A stretch of 6,585 nucleotides of DNA, taken from positions 1 through 6,585 of the forward strand of contig DAOVVW010000050.1 of NCBI GenBank assembly GCA_030636965.1, written 5' to 3'. The translations under genes and the position numbers were made by a program. This stretch comes from Pseudomonadota bacterium (GTDB taxonomy: Bacteria; BMS3Abin14). The notes under the pieces were generated by a model. That model saw nothing but the letters and a program-made list of their open reading frames with translations, was not told the origin of the DNA and made no database searches. Numbering within the stretch: the stretch's first letter is position 1; every line of letters begins with the position of its first letter. Of the stretch, positions 1-4,776 are shown piece by piece.

Positions 1-25
1 AAAAGGGTGGTTTCCGCTTCCCTCA

Positions 26-60
26 CGGATCAATGACTCAAGGTTTATGTCATTGATCCG
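26..60. repeat. Perfect 12-bp inverted repeat (hairpin A1)
   Basis: CGGATCAATGAC at 26-37 is the exact reverse complement of GTCATTGATCCG at 49-60, with an 11-nt loop. No T run follows, so it is not a typical intrinsic terminator on the + strand. It corresponds to hairpin 162-196 of unit 2. Confidence 0.85.
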
Positions 61-61
61 G

Positions 62-79
62 GCGCCCATGCACGGGCGC
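62..79. repeat. GCGCCC/GGGCGC hairpin (A2)
   Basis: A 6-bp GC-only stem (62-67 with 74-79) around the 6-nt loop ATGCAC. It begins two bases after hairpin A1. The same stem, with a different loop of the same length, occurs at 198-215, so the stem is conserved and the loop is not. Confidence 0.75.
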
Positions 80-80
80 G

Positions 81-109
81 ATGGTAATATATTGTCGTAT
101 AAAGTCCAT
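81..109. repeat. Degenerate third hairpin (A3)
   Basis: ATGG (81-84) can pair with CCAT (106-109), and TATAT (88-92) with GTATA (97-101, one G-T pair) around the loop TGTC, leaving internal mismatches. It sits where unit 2 has a perfect 12-bp hairpin (216-243), so it looks like a decayed or diverged equivalent. The support is structural analogy only. Confidence 0.4.
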
Positions 110-161
110 TCATGGCTTTTTACTTTGCGGAAAGCGAAAAGTGTCATTTTCACTTTCCTCA

Positions 162-196
162 CAAATCAATAACTTGCTGTGCAAGTCATTGATTTG
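162..196. repeat. Long inverted repeat (hairpin B1)
   Basis: Arms 162-176 and 182-196 are complementary at 14 of 15 positions and extend by one more pair (177/181) to a 3-nt loop. This is the strongest stem in the region. It is the unit 2 counterpart of hairpin 26-60, with paired base changes relative to it. Confidence 0.85.
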
Positions 197-197
197 G

Positions 198-215
198 GCG
201 CCCCTCGATGGGCGC
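198..215. repeat. GCGCCC/GGGCGC hairpin (B2)
   Basis: GCGCCC (198-203) pairs with GGGCGC (210-215) around the 6-nt loop CTCGAT. The stem is identical to that at 62-79. It lies between hairpins B1 and B3 with almost no spacer. Confidence 0.75.
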
Positions 216-243
216 GTTGATGACTTCTTGCGAAGTCATCAAC
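216..243. repeat. Perfect 12-bp inverted repeat (hairpin B3)
   Basis: GTTGATGACTTC (216-227) is the exact reverse complement of GAAGTCATCAAC (232-243), with the tetraloop TTGC. It ends 46 nt before the start codon at 290. The following TTTCAATTCCGGTTTTA is T-rich but interrupted. Attenuation or transcript-end protection is possible, but a standard terminator is not clearly supported. Confidence 0.8.
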
Positions 244-273
244 TTTCAATTCCGGTTTTATCATTTCGGAAAA

Positions 274-280
274 GAGGGGG
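274..280 (+). promoter_or_regulatory. Ribosome binding site of aspartate aminotransferase
   Basis: GAGGGGG lies 9 nt before the ATG at 290 and supports that start. The G-rich stretch resembles the beginning of the upstream repeat unit (AAAAGGGTGG at 1-10), so the repeat seems to have donated or merged with the Shine-Dalgarno. Confidence 0.6.
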
Positions 281-289
281 TATTTAACA

Positions 290-1480
290 ATGGATTTGGC
301 AAAAAGAGTAACCGGCATCAAACCATCACCGACTCTGGCTATTGCCGCCAAGGCAAAGCAGATGAAGTCCGAAGGCATCGACGTAGTGGGATTCGGAGCA
401 GGTGAGCCCGATTTCGACACTCCTGATAATATTAAACAGGCGGCGATCAAGGCCCTGGAGGAGGGTTTTACGAAATACACGCCTGTGGCGGGTACAGATG
501 AAGCCAGGGATGCGATAATTGGAAAACTGAAGCGCGATCAGGGTCTTGATTACGAAAGGAACCAGATCATCATCTCCTGTGGCGCAAAGCACACCCTTTA
601 CAATATCACCCAGGCGCTTTTTCAGGCGGGGGACGAAGTACTGATACCGGCACCCTATTGGGTATCCTATCCGGATCAGCTGATCCTTGCAGACGCAACG
701 CCGGTAATAGTGGAAACCGCAGAGGAAAACGGCTTTACGGTTACAGTTGAGGATCTTGAAAAGGCGATTACGGAAAGGACCAGGGCACTGGTGTTAAACA
801 GCCCCAGCAACCCTACAGGGGGAGCGTATACACGTGGGCAGCTCGAGGAGATCGCCGATCTCGTCAAGAAGAAAGATATCCTGGTGATCTCCGATGAGAT
901 CTACGAGAAGATTATATACAGAGATTTTGAGTTTACAAGCATAGCCCAACTGCCTGAAATGCAGGACAGGACGGTGCTGGTGAACGGCTTTTCAAAAGCT
1001 TATTCAATGACGGGCTGGAGGCTTGGCTATGCCGCCGCACCGGCAGAACTGGTGGGGGCAATTGCCAAGATCCAGAGCCAGAGCACGTCCAATAATACGT
1101 CCTTTACCCTACCCGCTGCCGTGGAGGCCTTGAACGGGCCCCAGGATTTTGTGGAGATGATGGTGGTTGAGTTCGACAAAAGACGAAAATACATAGTTGA
1201 AAGGCTTAACGGTATGGATGGCGTGGACTGTTTTGACCCGGTCGGGGCCTTTTACGTCTTCCCCAATTTTGCCCAGGTTCACAAGAGATCCTTTAAAGGA
1301 AAGCTTATCGGAGATTCCACCGGACTGGCCGATTACCTCCTGAGCGAGGCAAAAGTAGCTGTTGTACCAGGGATCGCCTTCGGAGCGGATGATAACGCAA
1401 GGCTCTCTTTTGCTACATCCATGGAGAATATCGAGAAGGGTATTGACCGCATTGAGGCGGCTATAGAGGACCTGGAATAA
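290..1480 (+). CDS. Pyridoxal-phosphate-dependent aspartate aminotransferase, class Ib
   Basis: Cytoplasmic enzyme that transfers the amino group between aspartate and 2-oxoglutarate, giving oxaloacetate and glutamate. At 396 residues it has the usual length for subgroup Ib (the AspB/Thermus type). Visible fold-type I features are the N-terminal KPSPTLA segment (11-17), the cofactor-contacting CGAKHTLYN (98-106), PYW (122-124), SPSNPTGG (171-178, Asn174), SDEIYE (201-206, Asp202 and Tyr205), the cofactor Schiff-base lysine in FSKAYSMTGWRLGY (Lys236), and the substrate-carboxylate arginine in RLSFA (Arg371). All expected catalytic residues are present. The ATG is supported by GAGGGGG 9 nt upstream. 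It is the first gene of a compact four-gene operon. Some subgroup Ib enzymes also transaminate prephenate; that cannot be decided from sequence by eye. The family call is very firm and the substrate call fairly firm. Confidence 0.95.
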   Translation: MDLAKRVTGIKPSPTLAIAAKAKQMKSEGIDVVGFGAGEPDFDTPDNIKQAAIKALEEGFTKYTPVAGTDEARDAIIGKLKRDQGLDYERNQIIISCGAKHTLYNITQALFQAGDEVLIPAPYWVSYPDQLILADATPVIVETAEENGFTVTVEDLEKAITERTRALVLNSPSNPTGGAYTRGQLEEIADLVKKKDILVISDEIYEKIIYRDFEFTSIAQLPEMQDRTVLVNGFSKAYSMTGWRLGYAAAPAELVGAIAKIQSQSTSNNTSFTLPAAVEALNGPQDFVEMMVVEFDKRRKYIVERLNGMDGVDCFDPVGAFYVFPNFAQVHKRSFKGKLIGDSTGLADYLLSEAKVAVVPGIAFGADDNARLSFATSMENIEKGIDRIEAAIEDLE

Positions 1481-1490
1481 AGGAGTAGAT

Positions 1491-2273
1491 ATGAAGCTGG
1501 TAAGATTTGTTCCGCAGGCAGGGACCGGGTCCGATACCCCGCGATGGGGTGTTCTGGAAGATAACGAAATACAGGTTCTTTCAGAAGAGCCCTTCGCAGG
1601 GATCTCCCGGGAGGATACAGCCCTTTCCCTCCCAGAGGCGCAGCTGCTTCCTCCAGTCATGCCCGGGAAAGTGGTCTGTGTGGGCTATAATTATATTGGT
1701 CACATCGAGGAGATGGGCCAGCAGGTCCCGGATGAACCACTCCTTTTTCTCAAGGCATCCAGTGCCATAGTGGGAAGCGGGGACGACATCATCCTCCCGC
1801 CGGAATCTGAGAGGGTGGACTATGAGGGTGAGCTGGCCATAGTGATAGGGACAAGGTGCAGAAGGGTGTCCACTTCCGAAGCGGAGCAGGTTGTGCTTGG
1901 ATACACTATCCTCAACGACGTGACAGCGAGGGACCTGCAGCGAAAGGACGGGCAGTTTTCCAGGGGCAAGAGTTTCGATACGTTCTGTCCGCTGGGCCCC
2001 TGGGTCGTGACGGATCTCGATCCGTTGAAATCGAATGTTGTTACCAGGGTAAACGGTGAGATAAGGCAGGATGCGGCTATATCATCCATGATCTTCACAC
2101 CGGCTTTCCTGGTATCCTATGTCAGCCAGGCCATGACCCTCGAACCTGGAGATGTTATCGCCACCGGCACACCGGCCGGCGTAGGGCCTCTGGCCGAGGG
2201 CGATGAGGTCAGTATCTCTGTGGACGGCCTTGGGATTCTTGCGAACCCTGTAAGGAGTGAACAGGATAGATGA
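1491..2273 (+). CDS. Fumarylacetoacetate hydrolase (FAH)-family protein
   Basis: Cytoplasmic metal-dependent enzyme of the FAH fold, which cleaves C-C bonds in, decarboxylates or isomerises 2-oxo-acid substrates such as acylpyruvates, oxaloacetate or homoprotocatechuate-pathway intermediates. Its 260 residues are typical of the short form: a divergent N-terminal domain (about 1-55), then the catalytic domain beginning PGKVVCVGYNY (58-68). Likely metal ligands are Glu112 and Glu114 in VDYEGELAIVIG and Asp143 in LNDVTARD. The substrate-loop GKSFDTFCPLGP (159-170) and the C-terminal DVIATGTPAGVGP (221-233) are also present, so it looks active. The start ATG follows the previous stop by 10 nt, with AAGGAG (1480-1485) overlapping that stop. 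It overlaps the next gene by 4 nt (ATGA). The exact substrate is unknown. Its place between an oxaloacetate-forming transaminase and PdxA makes an oxaloacetate or acylpyruvate substrate possible, but this is inference. Confidence 0.92.
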   Translation: MKLVRFVPQAGTGSDTPRWGVLEDNEIQVLSEEPFAGISREDTALSLPEAQLLPPVMPGKVVCVGYNYIGHIEEMGQQVPDEPLLFLKASSAIVGSGDDIILPPESERVDYEGELAIVIGTRCRRVSTSEAEQVVLGYTILNDVTARDLQRKDGQFSRGKSFDTFCPLGPWVVTDLDPLKSNVVTRVNGEIRQDAAISSMIFTPAFLVSYVSQAMTLEPGDVIATGTPAGVGPLAEGDEVSISVDGLGILANPVRSEQDR

Positions 2274-3259
2274 GCAGCAAGTCAGCTTTACCGATAGCCC
2301 TTACAATGGGTGATCCTGCAGGGATCGGTTCCGAGATCATCGCTCTTTCCCTGGAAAATGAGGATCGGAGGCAGCGCTGTATTGTTGTGGGTGATGTAGA
2401 CCGCCTGAGAGCGGGGGCTAGAAAGGCTGGAAGCCCTGTAAAATACAGACGGATAAAAAGCCCGGCCGAAGCCGGCAAATATGACGGGGAGGTACCTGTA
2501 GTAGATCTTAAGGTGGTTCCGAAGAATCTCGCCTTTGGAGTCTTAAGCAAAGATGGTGGCGAGGCGGCTTTCGCGAGCCTGATAAAGGCTATCGATCTCA
2601 GCATGGCAGCGGAAGTCGCGGCGATTGTCACCGCTCCCATCAACAAGGAATCGCTGCACCTGGCAGGACATTCATACCCCGGGCATACAGAGATCCTGGC
2701 CGAAAGGACGGGGGCGCCCGATTATGTGATGATGCTCGCTGCCGGCAGCATGAGGGTCCTTCATGTCACTACTCATATCAGGATGTCCCAGGTTCCGGAA
2801 TCCATCACCACTGAAAGGATTCTCAGGGTTCTAGAGCTGGGACAAAAGGCGCTCAGGGACATGGGTGTTGATGAACCGAGGTTCGGCGTTGCAGGTTTGA
2901 ATCCCCACGCCGGGGAGGGTGGTATATTCGGAGATGAGGAGGAGCTGATCATAGCTCCAGCTATAGAAAAGGCAAAAAAAATGGGTATTGATGCAATTGG
3001 CCCTGTCCCGCCCGATATAGTCTTCCTGAGAATGAACAGGGGCCATTACGACGCTGTAATTGCCATGTATCATGATCAGGGTCATATCCCACTTAAGCTG
3101 CTGGCCTTTGAGTCCGGGGTAAATGTGACTCTGGGGCTGCCCATCATAAGAACGTCTGTGGATCACGGAACGGCCTTCGACATTGCCGGGAAGGGGCTCG
3201 CGGATCCTGGAAGTATGGTTGAAGCTATAGGTCTGGCCATTTCCATGACAGGAGAGTAG
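2270..3259 (+). CDS. pdxA: PdxA-family 4-hydroxythreonine-4-phosphate dehydrogenase
   Basis: NAD-dependent, metal-dependent oxidative decarboxylase. The classical member oxidises 4-phosphohydroxy-L-threonine in the DXP-dependent route to pyridoxal phosphate. The length (329 residues) equals that of the E. coli enzyme. Visible motifs are MGDPAGIG (13-20), the substrate-binding GHTE (138-141, His139 and Thr140), and the three metal histidines His169 (HVTTHI), His213 (NPHAGEGG) and His268 (YHDQGH). VNVTLGLPIIRTSVDHGTAFD (285-305) completes the site. The start overlaps the previous stop as ATGA, and AAGGAG/AGGA lie upstream, so translation is probably coupled. The relatives PdxA2/DenB (D-erythronate- and D-threonate-4-phosphate dehydrogenases) share these motifs. 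The TAPINKESLH stretch (121-130) and catabolic-looking neighbours make that alternative real. The family call is certain, the biosynthetic role less so. Confidence 0.9.
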   Translation: MSSKSALPIALTMGDPAGIGSEIIALSLENEDRRQRCIVVGDVDRLRAGARKAGSPVKYRRIKSPAEAGKYDGEVPVVDLKVVPKNLAFGVLSKDGGEAAFASLIKAIDLSMAAEVAAIVTAPINKESLHLAGHSYPGHTEILAERTGAPDYVMMLAAGSMRVLHVTTHIRMSQVPESITTERILRVLELGQKALRDMGVDEPRFGVAGLNPHAGEGGIFGDEEELIIAPAIEKAKKMGIDAIGPVPPDIVFLRMNRGHYDAVIAMYHDQGHIPLKLLAFESGVNVTLGLPIIRTSVDHGTAFDIAGKGLADPGSMVEAIGLAISMTGE

Positions 3260-3379
3260 ATGCAGGGTAGAAAAAAGATCATGCACCGGTGGACAAATCC
3301 CCGGGTGCAGCCGATAGTATTGTTTTTTCTGTGTGCCTTTGTCCTCCCACTCTCATTTCTCACTGGTATCATTCACGCC
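3260..3379 (+). other. Predicted Sec signal peptide (residues 1-40)
   Basis: The first 18 residues are polar with several Arg/Lys, followed by a roughly 20-residue hydrophobic stretch (IVLFFLCAFVLPLSFLTGII), then H-A and an acidic mature start. The likely signal peptidase I site is after Ala40. A Cys (residue 25) sits inside the hydrophobic core but lacks a proper lipobox at the cleavage position, so a lipoprotein is not favoured. Confidence 0.75.
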
Positions 3380-4531
3380 CAGGAGGAGGAAGATGAGAGA
3401 ATAGAGATCGGTGTCGTACTGCCCCTGTCCGGTTCCAACTCGGTGTTCGGCCACATCCAGAAAAACTCCATGATCATGGCGGTTGAGAAGATAAATTCCG
3501 AGGGGGGGATAGATGGCACACCCCTTTTCCTGGACATAAAGAATTCGGGCAGCAGGATCAGGACCGCCAGGCTGATAGTAAAAAGCTTTATTGAAAACAG
3601 AGGATATTCCCTGGTGATGGGAGGATTCAGTTCAAGCATCACTGCAGCTATCGCTGCATATTCTGAGAGAATGGGCGTGCCCTACCTTTCGATAACAGGA
3701 TCGGCCGATGCGATCACGCAGCGCGGCTACAGTTACCTTTTCAGAATGAATCCGTCTCTCGGTATGTACAATTACGGTATGGAGGATTTTCTGGGCAACG
3801 TGGTCAAACCGGTAAAAGTTGCTGTCGTGTACGAAGAAAACACCTTTGGGCTTGGTAACTCCAGGGCAATTGTCCGAGCAGCCGGGACCTTCGGCTGGAG
3901 TGTTCCGGTGGACTACGGATACGAGGGTGGAAAGCTGAAACTCGAAGAGCTGATCGGTAAACTGGATGAGGCTCGGCCGGATGTTCTATATCTGGCATGT
4001 TATATAGGCGATGCTGTCAGGATCCTTAAAGGTCTGGATGACAGAAATATGAGTATTGGCCTGGTGGCAGGTTCAGCGGAGCTTGCAAGATCTCACTTTC
4101 TGTCTGAATCCGGGGCTGGGGGCGAGAATGCCGTGGTCTCGGTCATTTGGGCTCCAGGCCTCGAATATCCCGGCACGGCTGAATATGTCCGGGAATACAC
4201 GGAAAAGTTTGGCAGTGAGCCCGACTATCATGGTGCGGAGGCCTATGCCGTTGTCCAGGTAGCAGCCGACGCTCTGAAAAGATCTGTCCTTCTACAACCC
4301 CAGTCCATCACAGATGCACTCACTTCAACGGATATTCTGACGGTTTTCGGACCAGTATCCTTCCCATCTACCGGAAAGTTCACGAACCAGAACGAACCGC
4401 CCACTTACGTGATCCAGTGGCAGAATGAAAAGCCTGTCGTTGTGTGGCCCAGGGAGTTTGCCGAGGCCGAGTACATTCTTCCTGGTGTCGATACTGGTTC
4501 TGAAAGTCAGTCTGAGGAGTTGCAGGACTGA
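3260..4531 (+). CDS. Secreted LivK-type ABC transporter solute-binding protein
   Basis: Periplasmic binding protein of type 1 fold (branched-chain amino acid/amide binding family), 423 residues. A basic N-terminus and hydrophobic core (about 19-38) ending IIHA before QEEEDE indicate a Sec signal peptide cleaved after Ala40. The mature protein begins with the family signature IEIGVVLPLSGSNSVFG (48-64), followed by AVEKINSEGGIDG (74-86), the ligand-site segment GGFSSSITAAIAAYSERMGVPYLS (121-144), SYLFRMNPS (158-166), VKVAVVYEENTFGLG (185-199) and a C-terminal PPTYVIQWQNEKPVVVWP (380-397). The start directly follows the pdxA stop (TAGATG) with AGGAG 5 nt upstream; a second in-frame ATG at 3281 would leave a similar signal peptide. 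No permease or ATPase gene is in the window, so the transporter partner must lie elsewhere or the protein may be a sensor. The ligand is unknown: amino acids, amides and other small carboxylates are all family ligands. Confidence 0.9.
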   Translation: MQGRKKIMHRWTNPRVQPIVLFFLCAFVLPLSFLTGIIHAQEEEDERIEIGVVLPLSGSNSVFGHIQKNSMIMAVEKINSEGGIDGTPLFLDIKNSGSRIRTARLIVKSFIENRGYSLVMGGFSSSITAAIAAYSERMGVPYLSITGSADAITQRGYSYLFRMNPSLGMYNYGMEDFLGNVVKPVKVAVVYEENTFGLGNSRAIVRAAGTFGWSVPVDYGYEGGKLKLEELIGKLDEARPDVLYLACYIGDAVRILKGLDDRNMSIGLVAGSAELARSHFLSESGAGGENAVVSVIWAPGLEYPGTAEYVREYTEKFGSEPDYHGAEAYAVVQVAADALKRSVLLQPQSITDALTSTDILTVFGPVSFPSTGKFTNQNEPPTYVIQWQNEKPVVVWPREFAEAEYILPGVDTGSESQSEELQD

Positions 4532-4553
4532 TAGTGTCTTTAGTATTTGGGAC

Positions 4554-4591
4554 CAGAATTCAGAATACAGTAGTCAGGAGTCAGAATTCTG
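4554..4591. repeat. Short inverted/palindromic repeat cluster
   Basis: CAGAATTC (4554-4561) is followed by AGAATACAGTAGTCAGGAGT and then a perfect 10-bp palindrome CAGAATTCTG (4582-4591). The two outer blocks are also inverted copies of each other (AGAATTC / GAATTCT), able to form a stem. It lies 22 nt after the solute-binding-protein stop. The low-complexity CAG/GAATTC/AGTCAGGAGTCAG composition is unlike the surrounding genes and resembles dispersed intergenic repeats. No T run follows, so it is not a standard terminator. Confidence 0.6.
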
Positions 4592-4600
4592 ATTCAATAA

Positions 4601-4623
4601 TCCTGGGTCATGGGTCCTGGGTC
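4601..4623. repeat. Direct repeat TCCTGGGTC, 14-bp period
   Basis: TCCTGGGTC occurs at 4601-4609 and again at 4615-4623, separated by ATGGG. It follows the palindromic cluster and precedes a small hairpin, so the three appear to form one repetitive intergenic patch. Function is unknown. Confidence 0.7.
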
Positions 4624-4624
4624 C

Positions 4625-4639
4625 CCGGCTGCAAGCCGG
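4625..4639. repeat. CCGGCT/AGCCGG hairpin
   Basis: A 6-bp GC-rich stem (4625-4630 with 4634-4639) around the 3-nt loop GCA. On the + strand it is followed by TACACGTTGATAAAAC with no U tract, so a rho-independent terminator for the upstream operon is not well supported, although it is the best hairpin in this intergenic stretch. Confidence 0.5.
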
Positions 4640-4691
4640 TACACGTTGATAAAACAAAGGAATAATGCTACTTATCCGACTTCATTAATCT

Positions 4692-4720
4692 GCTTTCCGG
4701 TGTCTGGAGCCTGCTATAAT
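4692..4720 (+). promoter_or_regulatory. Extended -10 sigma-70-type promoter for the malic enzyme gene
   Basis: TGCTATAAT at 4712-4720 is a perfect -10 hexamer preceded by the TGn extension. The -35 position (about 4692-4697, GCTTTC) is a poor match, which extended -10 promoters tolerate. Transcription would start near 4727, giving a leader of about 50 nt. The leader contains a small possible hairpin, ACATT (4739-4743) with AATGT (4748-4752), just upstream of the ribosome binding site. The promoter shows that the malic enzyme gene can be transcribed separately from the operon before it. Confidence 0.6.
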
Positions 4721-4766
4721 CGACAAAACACACTTGAAACATTCGGAAATGTCTGCCTCACAGGTA

Positions 4767-4772
4767 GAGGAG
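4767..4772 (+). promoter_or_regulatory. Ribosome binding site of the malic enzyme gene
   Basis: GAGGAG ends 4 nt before the ATG at 4777. This fixes the start: translation from here gives a lysine-rich N-terminus followed by the helix that precedes the malic enzyme fold. Confidence 0.75.
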
Positions 4773-4776
4773 ATAA

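Larger units (their letters stand above)
1..136. repeat. Tandem hairpin repeat, unit 1
   Basis: First copy of a repeat with a period of 136 bp: bases 1-26 (starting AAAAG and ending CCTCAC) line up without gaps with 137-162. In order the unit holds a purine/pyrimidine lead, a hairpin with 12-bp arms (26-60), a GCGCCC/GGGCGC hairpin (62-79), a weak third hairpin (81-109), and a tail containing a T run and GCGGAAAG. The layout matches unit 2, but the arms differ by paired changes (GGATC...GATCC here, AAATC...GATTT there), so structure is kept while sequence drifts. The unit may be cut by the left window edge. It is noncoding: no frame has a protein-like translation. Its function is unknown; it could be a dispersed extragenic repeat or a transcribed leader. 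Confidence 0.7.
137..273. repeat. Tandem hairpin repeat, unit 2
   Basis: Second copy of the 136-bp unit, better preserved than the first. It carries three back-to-back hairpins (162-196, 198-215, 216-243), then a T-rich tail with TTCCG (250-254) facing CGGAA (267-271). The tail matches that of unit 1 (TTTTTACTTTGCGGAAAG against TTTTATCATTTCGGAAAAG). What follows at 270-285 resembles the start of a further unit (AAAAG, G-rich, TTT), and that piece supplies the Shine-Dalgarno of the gene at 290. The repeat therefore probably lies in the 5' leader of this gene if transcription starts upstream; no clear promoter is visible between repeat and gene. Confidence 0.7.

Noticed and set aside
98..103. 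TATAAA as a -10 box for the operon
   Set aside because: No acceptable -35 hexamer or TGn extension lies at the right distance, and it falls inside a degenerate hairpin of the repeat; an operon promoter may lie left of the window.
1..273. CRISPR array
   Set aside because: There are only two units, they are 136 bp long, similar throughout rather than made of short repeats with unique spacers, and dominated by hairpins.
81..287. Small + strand open frame in the repeat region
   Set aside because: It runs straight through the inverted repeats; its translation follows the hairpins and shows no protein-like features.
1109..1660. 183-codon open frame on the minus strand
   Set aside because: It spans the end of the aminotransferase and the start of the FAH-family gene in antisense, has no recognisable motif and no ribosome binding site worth noting.
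4625..4655. Rho-independent terminator after the solute-binding-protein gene
   Set aside because: The hairpin is short and is not followed by a T run on either strand.
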